Below are positions 17,100 through 26,141 of a stretch of 64,000 nt of DNA, one piece after another (position 1 is the stretch's first letter; every line of letters begins with the position of its first letter). Position numbers and translations under genes: made by a program. Origin of the DNA: JANQMY01 sp965227095 (GTDB lineage Bacteria > Pseudomonadota > Alphaproteobacteria > JANQMY01); NCBI GenBank assembly GCA_965227095.1, contig CBDDFL010000002.1, positions 248,001 to 312,000 of the forward strand, read 5' to 3'. The notes under the pieces are model-generated. The model made no database searches. It was not told the origin of the DNA and saw only the letters and a list, made by a program, of their open reading frames with translations.

Positions 17100-17912
17100 A
17101 TGAGTGTAATGCGTATCCTAGTGCTCGGCATCGCTGTCGTGGCAGCTGGCGTCGCTGCGTTTCTCGTCAATACCATGTTGTCGGCCAATAATGGCCCGGC
17201 GGTGGCCAGTGCGCCGGCGCCCAACATGAATGTGACGCAAGTGCTGGTGGCCAGTCGAAATCTCACCATCGGCCATGCCGTCGGGTCCAGCGATTTGCGC
17301 TGGCAGGCGTGGCCGGAAGAAGCCTTGACGGCAAGCTATATCACCAAGCGGAAAGATCCGTCGGCGCAGCAGAAGACCGTTGGCGCCACCGTGCGCCAAC
17401 CGGTTTTGGCCGGTGAGCCGATCACCTCAACGAAAGTCATCCGTACAGAGAATGCTGGTTTTATGGCCGCGTTGCTGGACCCTGGGATGCGCGCGGTTTC
17501 CGTAAAGATTTCGCCTGAAACGGGCGCGGGCGGTTTCATTCTGCCGAACGATCGCGTGGATGTGATCGTGACCCGCCGCACCATGAATGAAAGCGGGACG
17601 CGCGAAGGATTTGAAAGCGAAACCATCTTGTACAATGTGCGGGTTCTCGCGATCGACCAGAATTTCCAAGAAGAAGACGACAAGCAAACGGCCGTCGGAC
17701 GGATCGCCACGCTCGAGTTGACGCCTAATCAGGCGGAAACCGTGGCCCTGGGCGAGGCAATGGGCGACTTGTCGTTGATCTTACGCAGCATTGCGGATAT
17801 GGGCGAGGCGGCGGCTGAACAGGCCCGCAACGCTCAAGAAGTGACGACATCCGTCACAATGCTTCGGTATGGCGCGTCCACGCGCGTTCCTGTTGGGGGA
17901 GGTGCCCGGTGA
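17100..17912 (+). CDS. cpaB: Flp pilus assembly protein CpaB
   Basis: The 270-residue protein has an N-terminal membrane anchor (residues 5-26) and an SAF-type domain (VLVASRNLTIGHAVGSSDL) followed by the RcpC/CpaB region (AVSVKISPETGAGGFILPNDRVDVI). It works in the periplasm with the secretin. The ATG at 17100 has CAGGAG just upstream. It starts the main assembly gene cluster, and its last codons overlap the GTG of cpaC by four bases. The N-terminal Ala/Gly-rich anchor and length agree with the family. Confidence 0.94.
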   Translation: MSVMRILVLGIAVVAAGVAAFLVNTMLSANNGPAVASAPAPNMNVTQVLVASRNLTIGHAVGSSDLRWQAWPEEALTASYITKRKDPSAQQKTVGATVRQPVLAGEPITSTKVIRTENAGFMAALLDPGMRAVSVKISPETGAGGFILPNDRVDVIVTRRTMNESGTREGFESETILYNVRVLAIDQNFQEEDDKQTAVGRIATLELTPNQAETVALGEAMGDLSLILRSIADMGEAAAEQARNAQEVTTSVTMLRYGASTRVPVGGGAR

Positions 17913-19354
17913 GCGCATTGCATAAAAATTCTTCGTCGGCTGCGGCCATCCTATTCTTCATCACGGTTTTGTTTTGGGGCTCCGCCCTCGCGCAAAACAG
18001 CGTGAAGATCAATAATGGTAACGGTCCGAACAGCAAGTTCATCAAACTGGCCTTGCACAAAGCAACAATCATCGAGCTGCCGGTAGAGGCGCGCGATGTG
18101 CTGGTGTCCGATCCGGATATTGTGGATGCAGTGGTGCGTACCTCTCAGCGGACCTATCTGTTGGGCCGCAAGGTGGGCCAAACCAATGCCTTCTTTTTTG
18201 ATGAATCGGGACGCCAGATCCTCAGTCTCGAAATTAAAGTAGAGCGTGATTTGGCGGGCCTTGAAGCCATGTTCAGCCGGTTCATTCCGGATGCGCGGAT
18301 CAAGGTCGATACCATCAATGACAATATCGTGCTGGGTGGTCTCGTGCCCAATACCGCTGCGGCGGAACAAGCCCGGGAACTTGCCGCCCGCTATGTGGGC
18401 AATGAAGAACAAGTCATGTCCATGCTGACGGTGCAGGGCGAGGAACAGGTGCTTCTGAAAGTCCGCGTTGCGGAAATGCAGCGCACCCTCGCCAAGCAAT
18501 TGGGTGTGGATACGCAAGCAGCGTTCTCTGTGGGCGAAGTGGCCTTCGACGTCTTTACCGCCAATCCGTTTAGTTTGGTTGGTCAGCCGCTGAGTGGCGG
18601 CCGTCAAATTGCCAGCTTTACGCCGGGCGGTGACCAATATGACGCAACGGTGCGCGCTTTGGAGCGCACGGGTCTGTTGCGCACGCTTGCCGAACCAAAC
18701 CTCACGGCCATTTCCGGCGAAAGTGCAAACTTCCTGGCCGGTGGTGAATTTCCGGTGCCCGCGTCCCGTGACCGGGATGGCAATGTGATTGTGGTCTTCA
18801 AGCCGTTCGGTGTGGGTCTTGGCTTTACGCCGGTCGTTTTGGGCGAAGGCCGGATCTCGCTCAAAGTCTCGACCGAGGTCAGTGAACTCTCAAACGAGGG
18901 GGCCTTCACCCTGCAAGGCGGTGTGTTCGTCGATCCCACCACAAACCAATTGACCCAAGGCACCGGCATCACCATTCCTGCCTTGAGTGTGCGCCGGGCA
19001 GAGACCACCGTGGAACTTCCGAGCGGCGGCAGCATTGTGATGGCCGGCCTGTTGGAAGAATCCACACGGTCTAACATTGACGGTGTTCCCGGCGCCAAAG
19101 ATCTGCCGGTGCTTGGGCAATTGTTCCGCAGCCGGGATTTTCAAAATTCCGAAACTGAACTGGTCGTGATCGTGACGCCCTATCTCGTCGGCGCTGTCAA
19201 CGAAAAGCAATTGGCCAAGCCGACCGATGGCTTTGCGCCCGCGTCTGACGTGGAGACGGCATTGATCGGCCGCCTCAACGCCACGTATGGCATCGATAAG
19301 AAAGCACCGCGTACGCGGACGCTTCAAGGCCCTGTTGGCTACATTCTGGATTAG
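17909..19354 (+). CDS. cpaC: Flp pilus secretin CpaC/RcpA
   Basis: The 481-residue protein has a signal peptide (ends SALAQ, near residue 29). It then has the pilus N-terminal domain (about 35-110), a BON-like region (GLVPNTAAAEQARELAARYV), and a secretin domain with the signature VELPSGGSIVMAGLLEE and a final VIVTPYLV. It forms the outer-membrane ring through which the Flp pilus leaves. The GTG start at 17909 overlaps cpaB by four bases, implying coupled translation. It is the full-length partner of the isolated N-terminal-domain protein at 15153-15686. Confidence 0.95.
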   Translation: MSALHKNSSSAAAILFFITVLFWGSALAQNSVKINNGNGPNSKFIKLALHKATIIELPVEARDVLVSDPDIVDAVVRTSQRTYLLGRKVGQTNAFFFDESGRQILSLEIKVERDLAGLEAMFSRFIPDARIKVDTINDNIVLGGLVPNTAAAEQARELAARYVGNEEQVMSMLTVQGEEQVLLKVRVAEMQRTLAKQLGVDTQAAFSVGEVAFDVFTANPFSLVGQPLSGGRQIASFTPGGDQYDATVRALERTGLLRTLAEPNLTAISGESANFLAGGEFPVPASRDRDGNVIVVFKPFGVGLGFTPVVLGEGRISLKVSTEVSELSNEGAFTLQGGVFVDPTTNQLTQGTGITIPALSVRRAETTVELPSGGSIVMAGLLEESTRSNIDGVPGAKDLPVLGQLFRSRDFQNSETELVVIVTPYLVGAVNEKQLAKPTDGFAPASDVETALIGRLNATYGIDKKAPRTRTLQGPVGYILD

Positions 19355-19366
19355 AGGACAGACCCC

Positions 19367-20092
19367 ATGAAAAGATCTGTACAAAAATCAGTATTGCGCG
19401 GTTCGGGCTCGTCTGTTTTTAAACGGGGCGGCATTCTCGTGGGCATCGTTCTGGCGGCTGTTGCCTGTTCCCCCATTAAAAATGGACCCAAGCAAGCCAT
19501 CAGCGTGGAAGAGCAGCACCCGATCCGCGTGGATTCAGAAGTGGTTTCCTTGATGGTGTCATTGGACGAAAATCCCGGCAAGCTATCGCCGAAAGCCCGG
19601 GCCGAGGTGAAGGCTTTTTTGGGCCACTTCAAATCTCGCGGGCATGGAGCGTTTAGTATCACCAAGCCGGGTGACGATGACAGTCGCGCCAACTCAACGC
19701 GTCTTGCGCGCGCCATCACGAAACTTGCCGACGATGTCGCCGTTTCGGATGCGGCTCTCACCGAAGCGTTCTACACGCCCGAAGATGGCCAAAACAATGC
19801 GCCTGTGATCCTGAGCTTCATGAGGTATGTGGCAACGGCCAGCGCCTGTGGCGATTGGTCTGACGATGCAGCGACATCTTACGCCAATACGCGCATGCCC
19901 AATCACGGCTGCGCCACCCAAAACAATTTGGCCGCGATGGTGATTGATCCGCGCGACCTGGAAGTGCCGCGAACATTGGATCCCGCCGATGTGGGGCGCC
20001 GCCAAAAAGTCATCGCGGATTATCGGGCCGGTCAATCAACGGGCTCGGAACGAACCGAACAAGAATCTGGCCAAGTTAGCGAGGTGGAATAA
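19367..20092 (+). CDS. cpaD: Pilus assembly lipoprotein CpaD
   Basis: The 241-residue protein has a signal peptide with a lipobox-like VLAAVACSP near residue 34, so it is probably a lipoprotein. The C-terminal part contains SACGDWSDD and ANTRMPNHGCATQNNLAAMV, the CpaD family signature, with two conserved cysteines likely in a disulfide. CpaD helps the secretin in the outer membrane. GAGGACAG precedes the ATG. The stop overlaps the cpaE start by one base (TAATG). Confidence 0.93.
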   Translation: MKRSVQKSVLRGSGSSVFKRGGILVGIVLAAVACSPIKNGPKQAISVEEQHPIRVDSEVVSLMVSLDENPGKLSPKARAEVKAFLGHFKSRGHGAFSITKPGDDDSRANSTRLARAITKLADDVAVSDAALTEAFYTPEDGQNNAPVILSFMRYVATASACGDWSDDAATSYANTRMPNHGCATQNNLAAMVIDPRDLEVPRTLDPADVGRRQKVIADYRAGQSTGSERTEQESGQVSEVE

Positions 20093-21492
20093 TGGGTAAG
20101 CTCGCATCACAAGAACAAACCCCGGAAACCGACATTGAAGTCGAAATCGATGCCATCGATGAAGACATTGATGCCTTGGAAGATCAGGAAACTGTCGAAG
20201 ACGAAGATAATTTTGCGTCTTTGTTGGGCGGCAAGGAAGAGGAAGAGCAGCCGCGCATTGCTGAAGTCGATATTGATGAGACTTTATCGATGGAAGCGCG
20301 GCCGGTCCCCCGCATTGCCATTCATGCCTTCTGCGATTCGCCGGAAACCGGCGTTGTCATTCAACGGGCAGCGTCCGACCGGCGTTTATCGAAAGCCCAT
20401 GTAACGGTTCATATGGGCGGGCTGCCGGCCGCCATCGCCCAATACCGCAATTCGACCACGCCCAATTTGGTGATTGTGGAAGATCACAGCAAACAGGAAG
20501 AGCTATTTGCGAATCTGCTGAAGTTTGCGGAAGTCTGCGATCCCACCACGAAGGTCATGGTGGTCGGGAAGACCAACGATGTTGGGCTGTACCGCGAGCT
20601 GATCAAACAAGGTGTGAGCGAATATCTGGTCAGCCCGCTGACCCCCCTTCAAATTATCGCGTCGATTTCGACCATCTATGTGGACCCTGCCGCGCCGCCC
20701 ATCGGCCGCTCCGTGGCGGTTGTGGGCGCAAAAGGCGGTGTCGGGTCCAGCACCATCGCCCATCACGTGGGCTGGTGCATGGCAGATGGCTTGGAAGAAG
20801 ACGTGACATTGATCGATCTGGACATTCCGTTCGGCACGGCGGGTCTTGATTTCAACCAAGATGCCACACAAGGCATCGCGGATGCATTGACGTCACCGGA
20901 ACGGTTGGACGATGTGCTGCTCGACCGCTTGTTGGTGAAATGTAACGACCATCTCAGTCTCTTTGCGTCCCCCAGTGTTCTCGACCGTGATATCGATCTT
21001 GATACGGAAACCTATGAAAGCGTTCTTGAGATTGTCCGTACCATGGTGCCGACGGTTGTGTTGGACGTGCCGCACATTTGGACGCCCTGGACCAAGCACG
21101 TTTTGTTCACCTCCGATGAGGTGATCATTACGGCAACGCCCGATCTGGCGTGCTTGCGAAATGTCAAAAACATTATCGATCTTGTGAAAGCGGCACGGCC
21201 GAACGATTCACCACCGCGCGTGGTGCTAAACCAAGTGGGCATGCCGAAGCGTCCTGAAATTCCCGCAAAGGATTTTGAGGAAGCAACCGGTGTTGAAACG
21301 TCCCTCATTATACCGTTTGACGCCCAGTTGTTCGGGACGGCCGCCAATAATGGGCAAATGGTCACAGAGCTTCCGGGCAATAGCAAAATCAAGGATGGCT
21401 TGCGTAAGCTGTCTTATGACGTCAGCGGTCGTGAGCCTCCGGAAACGAAAAACAAAGGTCTTTTGGGTATGCTTGGACTTGGTTCAAGCTAG
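20092..21492 (+). CDS. cpaE: CpaE/TadZ pilus localisation ATPase-like protein
   Basis: The 466-residue protein has an acidic N-terminal extension of about 70 residues, a receiver-like domain (about 75-200), and a MinD/ParA-type domain starting VVGAKGGVGSSTIAHH near residue 210. The Walker A is the deviant form with Ser-Ser where the usual Lys-Thr would be, which suggests weak or no ATPase activity. CpaE/TadZ places the Tad machine at the cell pole. It is tightly coupled to cpaD and lies 17 bases upstream of cpaF. The acidic extension is not a general feature that I can assign a function. Confidence 0.94.
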   Translation: MGKLASQEQTPETDIEVEIDAIDEDIDALEDQETVEDEDNFASLLGGKEEEEQPRIAEVDIDETLSMEARPVPRIAIHAFCDSPETGVVIQRAASDRRLSKAHVTVHMGGLPAAIAQYRNSTTPNLVIVEDHSKQEELFANLLKFAEVCDPTTKVMVVGKTNDVGLYRELIKQGVSEYLVSPLTPLQIIASISTIYVDPAAPPIGRSVAVVGAKGGVGSSTIAHHVGWCMADGLEEDVTLIDLDIPFGTAGLDFNQDATQGIADALTSPERLDDVLLDRLLVKCNDHLSLFASPSVLDRDIDLDTETYESVLEIVRTMVPTVVLDVPHIWTPWTKHVLFTSDEVIITATPDLACLRNVKNIIDLVKAARPNDSPPRVVLNQVGMPKRPEIPAKDFEEATGVETSLIIPFDAQLFGTAANNGQMVTELPGNSKIKDGLRKLSYDVSGREPPETKNKGLLGMLGLGSS

Positions 21493-21509
21493 GTAAGTGT
21501 ACGGAATAA

Positions 21510-23033
21510 ATGTTCGGAAAACGGTCCAACGCCAGTCTGGCAGGTGAAATGGCGCGACCGCCGGTCCAACCGGTGCAAGCAACGCCAAAACCTGTGCAAC
21601 CGGCCCCGGAAAAAGCGGCAACGAACGGTGCTTCACCTGAAGCAACGCCCGATACCGCTCGGGAACAGCCCAAGCCGGCGGCAAAACCCGTTACCGTTCC
21701 ACCACCCCCCACGCCGAAAGCAGAATCTGATGCGGACGGGTTCGCCATGGCGGCGAAGTCGGAAGACTATTACGAGCTTAAACGGTCTGTTTTTGATGCC
21801 CTGATCGACACGATTGATCTTGCACAGCTTGCGCAGCTCGACACAAAAAGCGCCAGCGAAGAAATCAAAGACATTGTTGCTGAAATCATCACCATCAAGA
21901 ACGTGGTGCTATCGACCATTGAACAAGATCAGCTGGTCGAAGACATTTGTAATGATGTGTTGGGGTATGGCCCGCTCGAACCCTTATTGGCGCGCGACGA
22001 CATTGCCGACATCATGGTCAATGGGGCCGACCGGTGTTTCATCGAAGTCGGCGGTCGCATTCAGCTGACGCCCATTCGTTTTCGAGACAATGCGCAGCTG
22101 ATGAATATCTGTCAGCGCATTGTGAGCCAGATTGGCCGCCGCGTCGATGAGTCCAGCCCTATTTGCGATGCGCGCTTGCTGGATGGTTCTCGTGTGAATG
22201 TGATTGCGCCGCCATTGTCGATTGACGGGCCGGCGCTCACCATTCGTAAGTTTAAGAAAGACAAGCTGACCCTTGAGAACCTGGTAAATTTCGGATCAAT
22301 CACTCCGGAAGGGGCCAAAGTGCTCAGCATCATCGGCAATTGCCGGTGTAACGTCCTTATTTCTGGCGGTACTGGCTCCGGTAAGACCACGCTGCTCAAT
22401 TGTTTGACCGCTTATATCGAAGCCGATGAACGCGTGGTGACCTGCGAGGACGCCGCCGAGCTTCAATTGCAGCAGCCGCATGTGGTGCGTTTGGAAACCC
22501 GCCCGCCCAATCTGGAAGGCAAAGGCGAAATCACCATGCGCGACCTTGTGAAGAACTGCCTGCGGATGCGTCCTGAACGGATCATCGTTGGTGAGGTGCG
22601 TGGCTCTGAAGCTTTTGACCTGTTGCAGGCAATGAATACGGGCCATGACGGCAGTATGGGAACGTTGCACGCGAACAGTCCCCGCGAGGCCCTTAGCCGT
22701 TTGGAAAGTATGATTACGATGGGGGGCTACAATCTGCCGTCCAAAACCATCCGCGAAATGATTTGTGGCTCCATCGACGTGATCGTTCAGGCCGCGCGTC
22801 TGCGCGATGGCTCCCGCCGCATCACGCACATTACGGAAGTAATTGGGACGGAGGGTGAAGTGGTCATCACCCAGGACCTGATGGTGTTCGACATTCAAGG
22901 TGAAGACGAAACGGGCCGCATCATCGGCAAGCACAAATCCACCGGCATTGCACGCCCGGCATTCTGGGACCGCGCGCGCTATTTCGGCCAGGAACAAGAA
23001 CTCGCTGAAGCGCTTGATGCGTCAGCGGATTAA
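21510..23033 (+). CDS. cpaF: Flp pilus ATPase CpaF/TadA
   Basis: The 507-residue protein has a Pro/Ala-rich N-terminal region (about 1-75), then the type II/IV secretion ATPase core. This has Walker A GGTGSGKTTLLN near residue 290, the Asp-box CEDAAELQLQQPHVVRLE, Walker B around RIIVGEVRG and the His box TGHDGSMGTLHANS. It powers assembly of the Flp fibre at the inner membrane. The position between cpaE and tadB is standard. The ATG at 21510 starts MFGKRSNASL. Confidence 0.96.
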   Translation: MFGKRSNASLAGEMARPPVQPVQATPKPVQPAPEKAATNGASPEATPDTAREQPKPAAKPVTVPPPPTPKAESDADGFAMAAKSEDYYELKRSVFDALIDTIDLAQLAQLDTKSASEEIKDIVAEIITIKNVVLSTIEQDQLVEDICNDVLGYGPLEPLLARDDIADIMVNGADRCFIEVGGRIQLTPIRFRDNAQLMNICQRIVSQIGRRVDESSPICDARLLDGSRVNVIAPPLSIDGPALTIRKFKKDKLTLENLVNFGSITPEGAKVLSIIGNCRCNVLISGGTGSGKTTLLNCLTAYIEADERVVTCEDAAELQLQQPHVVRLETRPPNLEGKGEITMRDLVKNCLRMRPERIIVGEVRGSEAFDLLQAMNTGHDGSMGTLHANSPREALSRLESMITMGGYNLPSKTIREMICGSIDVIVQAARLRDGSRRITHITEVIGTEGEVVITQDLMVFDIQGEDETGRIIGKHKSTGIARPAFWDRARYFGQEQELAEALDASAD

Positions 23034-23044
23034 GGAATGACCGA

Positions 23045-24043
23045 ATGGACCAGGTAACCCTCACCATTCTTGTAGCTGTATTGGCAGCGTTGACCTTTGG
23101 CGGCGTTGGATTTGCCGTGTTCGCACCAGCAATGGAACGACAGTCACGGATGAATAGGCGCGTGCAGTCGGTTGTTCAGGGTCAAAAGGTTGCTAAGTCT
23201 CGAAAGAAACAAGACAGCGCGGATGTGACAGCGCAGCGCCGCAAACAGGTGCAAGAGACGCTGAAAGACCTCGAAAAACAGCAAAAAGAAAAAAAGAAAA
23301 AACAAACCCTCAAGCAACAAATCGAACAGGCCGGTCTCGAAATTACGCCGAACATGTTCTTTATCCTGTCCGGTGTGTTTGGATTGCTGTTCGGTGTCGC
23401 CATCTTTGCGGCGGGACAACCACCTTACATCGCTCTGGGCGCTATGTTCGCGGCCACATTGGGATTGCCAAAATGGTTCCTTGGGTTCCTAACGGGGCGC
23501 CGCCAAAAGGCCTTTCTGGAAGAATTCGCCAATGCGCTCGACGTGATCGTGCGCGGTGTGAAGGCCGGTCTGCCGATCGGCGAATGTCTGAAGATCATTG
23601 CCCGCGAAAGCGCAGAGCCCGTGGCGTCGGAATTCATGGAGCTTGTGGAAGGCCAGAAAGTGGGCATCTCCCTGGACCAGGGGCTTGAGCGTATGTACGA
23701 ACGTATGCCGCTGGCGGAAGTGAACTTTTTCATGATCGTGCTGACGATCCAGCAAAAATCCGGCGGTAACCTGTCTGAGGCCTTGGGCAATCTGTCCAAT
23801 GTGCTGCGGTCCCGCAAACTGATGCGCAGTAAAATTCAGGCCATGTCCTCGGAAGCGAAGGCATCGGCCATGATTATCGGCTCACTGCCGCCGGGTGTGA
23901 TGACCATGGTCTATATCACCACCCCGGATTACATCAATCTTCTGTTCACAGAGCAAACCGGTAACATCATGCTGGTGGGTGGTATTCTGTGGATGGCCAC
24001 AGGCGTGTTGATCATGAAGAAAATGATCAACTTTAACTTCTAG
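23045..24043 (+). CDS. tadB: Tad inner-membrane platform protein TadB
   Basis: The 332-residue protein has an N-terminal membrane segment, a Lys/Gln-rich coiled stretch (about 45-95), then a type II secretion F domain. The latter includes LDVIVRGVKAGLPIGECLKI and EVNFFMIVLTIQQKSGGNLSEALGNLS, given here in parts, and two C-terminal membrane segments. With TadC it makes the platform on which CpaF acts. It starts 12 bases after cpaF and is followed by tadC after 17 bases, whose AGGAGG-like site overlaps the tadB stop region. Confidence 0.95.
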   Translation: MDQVTLTILVAVLAALTFGGVGFAVFAPAMERQSRMNRRVQSVVQGQKVAKSRKKQDSADVTAQRRKQVQETLKDLEKQQKEKKKKQTLKQQIEQAGLEITPNMFFILSGVFGLLFGVAIFAAGQPPYIALGAMFAATLGLPKWFLGFLTGRRQKAFLEEFANALDVIVRGVKAGLPIGECLKIIARESAEPVASEFMELVEGQKVGISLDQGLERMYERMPLAEVNFFMIVLTIQQKSGGNLSEALGNLSNVLRSRKLMRSKIQAMSSEAKASAMIIGSLPPGVMTMVYITTPDYINLLFTEQTGNIMLVGGILWMATGVLIMKKMINFNF

Positions 24044-24060
24044 GAGGTCGACGGACACCC

Positions 24061-25032
24061 ATGTTTGACCTTCTCGAGAAGCTCACCGATCCTCAATTCA
24101 TGGTCGCGGCCTTTGTGGCGATTGCGGCCTTTGCCACGGTAATGACGATTGCCTTGCCGATGCTGGAAGGCGACCGGCTGGGCGCGCGCTTGAAAGCGGT
24201 GACCAATCGCCGGGAGGAATTGCGTCAAAAACAGCGCGAAGCCTTCGCGAAGAAAAACAAGGGGCGGCCGCTTCGATCGACGCCCGTCGGCTTCATGAAA
24301 GAAACTGTCGACCGGTTCAATCTTCAGAAGCTGATGGAATCGGAAGATTTGAAAGGGAAGCTGGTGCAAGCTGGTTTCCGCGGCCAGGCCCCGTTGTTTA
24401 CGTTCTTGTTCTTCCGGTTGGTGATGCCGTTTATTCTGTTCTTCGCGGCAATGATCTATCTGTTTGCGATCAACAGCCACGGCATGGAAACCATGGGGCG
24501 GGTGCTGGCAAGTTTCGGTGCGGCCTTTGCGGGCTATTACCTGCCGAATGTGTTTGTGGAAAACATCATCCAGCGCCGCCAAGATTCCATCAATCAAGCC
24601 TTTCCTGACGCATTGGACTTGTTGTTGATCTGCGTGGAAGCCGGCATGTCCATTGAGGCCGCGTTTAACCGCGTCTCTCAAGAAATTGGTCAGTCGTCGG
24701 TGGAACTGGCCGAAGAATTGGGGCTGACCACGGCAGAATTGTCTTATTTACAAGATCGCCGGCAAGCCTATGAGAATTTGGGCCGGCGGTGTGGAACAAC
24801 CGGCGTGAAAGCCGTGTGTACGTCCCTAATCCAGGCCGAACGCTACGGGACGCCGCTTGCTCAAGCCTTGCGGGTACTCGCACAAGAAAATCGTGATCTG
24901 CGTATGTCGGCCGCTGAAAAGAAGGCGGCTGCATTGCCCGCAAAGCTCACCGTACCGATGATCGTGTTCTTCTTGCCGGTGCTGTTTGTGGTGATCCTCG
25001 GCCCGGCGGTCATCAACTACTGGAAGATCTAG
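24061..25032 (+). CDS. tadC: Tad inner-membrane platform protein TadC
   Basis: The 323-residue protein has membrane segments near residues 17-35, 110-165 and 300-320 and a type II secretion F domain, including ALDLLLICVEAGMSIEAAF and QAERYGTPLAQALRVLAQE. It pairs with TadB. The ribosome-binding site TAGGAGGTCG lies upstream. It is the last gene of the plus-strand pilus cluster and converges with tadD; a long perfect hairpin starts at its stop codon. Confidence 0.95.
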   Translation: MFDLLEKLTDPQFMVAAFVAIAAFATVMTIALPMLEGDRLGARLKAVTNRREELRQKQREAFAKKNKGRPLRSTPVGFMKETVDRFNLQKLMESEDLKGKLVQAGFRGQAPLFTFLFFRLVMPFILFFAAMIYLFAINSHGMETMGRVLASFGAAFAGYYLPNVFVENIIQRRQDSINQAFPDALDLLLICVEAGMSIEAAFNRVSQEIGQSSVELAEELGLTTAELSYLQDRRQAYENLGRRCGTTGVKAVCTSLIQAERYGTPLAQALRVLAQENRDLRMSAAEKKAAALPAKLTVPMIVFFLPVLFVVILGPAVINYWKI

Positions 25033-25054
25033 CGTGGTGCATATTGCACCACGC
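25032..25054 (+). repeat. Perfect inverted repeat at the tadC stop codon
   Basis: GCGTGGTGCA (25032-25041) pairs exactly with TGCACCACGC (25045-25054) around a TAT loop. There is no T run, so it may be a transcript-stabilising or rho-assisted 3' end structure. It shares the sequence ATTGCACCA with the second hairpin at 25153-25178. Confidence 0.7.
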
Positions 25055-25152
25055 AATGACAAGTCGATTGTTCCATGAACTAATTGCTTCGTGGATTACC
25101 CGGTAAGCGGCCAAGTCCGAGCAGCTCATGGTATGGGTGATGGGTGAGGTAG

Positions 25153-25178
25153 GGTGCAATAGCCAAGCGTATTGCACC
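25153..25178 (-). repeat. Second TTGCACC inverted repeat, near the tadD stop
   Basis: GGTGCAATA (25153-25161) pairs exactly with TATTGCACC (25170-25178) around an 8-base loop. It lies 6 bases beyond the end of tadD, on the convergent side. Like the hairpin at 25032-25054 it is built from GGTGCA/TGCACC and lacks a T run. Confidence 0.65.
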
Positions 25179-25184
25179 AATCGG

Positions 25185-26006
25185 CTAGGGCTTCTGCGCG
25201 CGGACGTTTTTCTCAACATCCATTAGTTCCCGCCAAGGATCCGGCTGGGTGAGCATTTCCCGCAGGAAGGCCACATTGTTCTCCGCGATCTCTGGCGGAA
25301 GATCCGCGCGCGCCATACGTTCCGCTTCTTCAAACTTGCCCTGAAGGCCAATGACCAAGGCCAGGTTCTGACGCATTTGCGGTGTGCCGACACCTGTTTC
25401 AACCGCGCGCCGCAAAAAGACTTCGGCTTCGGCCAGGTCGCCCCCGAGGGCTCGGGAAAGCCCGTAATTGTTTAGGACGGTTGCATTGTTCGGCGCCAAT
25501 GCGAGCGCTGCTTCATAGTAGAGGCGTGCTCCCGAATGATCGCCGGCCTGATCAAGTGCAATGCCCGCCGCCGACTGAACTTGCCAGTTCTTTGGCGCTA
25601 ATTCTGCTGCTTGCTCCAACACATTAACGGCTTCCGGCGTGCGGCCCATCACCAACAGCGTCTTGCCGTATTCGGCGCGCAGAGACGCGCTGCTTGGATT
25701 GGCCGAAATGGCTTCCACCAATATGGAGTGTGCTTTGTTGACCGAGCCAAGCTTGCGCAAGTTTTTGGCGTAGTTGGTGGCCGCTTCCGTGTTGCTTGCA
25801 TTTTGGCTGTAGAGCGCCCCCCAATAGGAGGCATTCTGAACCAAATCTTTCGCGGGCTCACCGGTGGAGGCGGGTGGCGGAGGTGTGGGTGCGTCTTGCA
25901 CCGTTTGGTCGTTTGTTTTTTTGGCCGCCGTTTCGGTGCCGTCCGAGGCACATCCGGCCATCATGAAGGCGAGGATAGAAAGGCTGCAATAGGTAATCGT
26001 GCGCAT
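25185..26006 (-). CDS. tadD: TPR lipoprotein TadD
   Basis: The 273-residue protein has a lipoprotein signal (AFMMAGCASD, Cys near residue 19), a Pro-rich linker, and several tetratricopeptide repeats from about residue 60 to 240 (for example LAPNNATVLNNYGLSRALGG). TadD proteins are needed for Flp pilus biogenesis and are thought to act in the periplasm. It is encoded on the opposite strand to cpaA-tadC, converging on tadC, and is divergent from the aminopeptidase gene, so it has its own promoter. Confidence 0.9.
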   Translation of the reverse strand: MRTITYCSLSILAFMMAGCASDGTETAAKKTNDQTVQDAPTPPPPASTGEPAKDLVQNASYWGALYSQNASNTEAATNYAKNLRKLGSVNKAHSILVEAISANPSSASLRAEYGKTLLVMGRTPEAVNVLEQAAELAPKNWQVQSAAGIALDQAGDHSGARLYYEAALALAPNNATVLNNYGLSRALGGDLAEAEVFLRRAVETGVGTPQMRQNLALVIGLQGKFEEAERMARADLPPEIAENNVAFLREMLTQPDPWRELMDVEKNVRAQKP

Positions 26007-26141
26007 GCTGGGGCACCCAATGGGGTTACTGAGACTTTAAGGAAAAACTAACAGAACAGCCTCACTGAAATCTTAACGGTCGCATTGCAGAGGGATACTG
26101 GGCTGGTTAAGGTCAGCCCCGCTGACAAGAAAGGACGTGGA

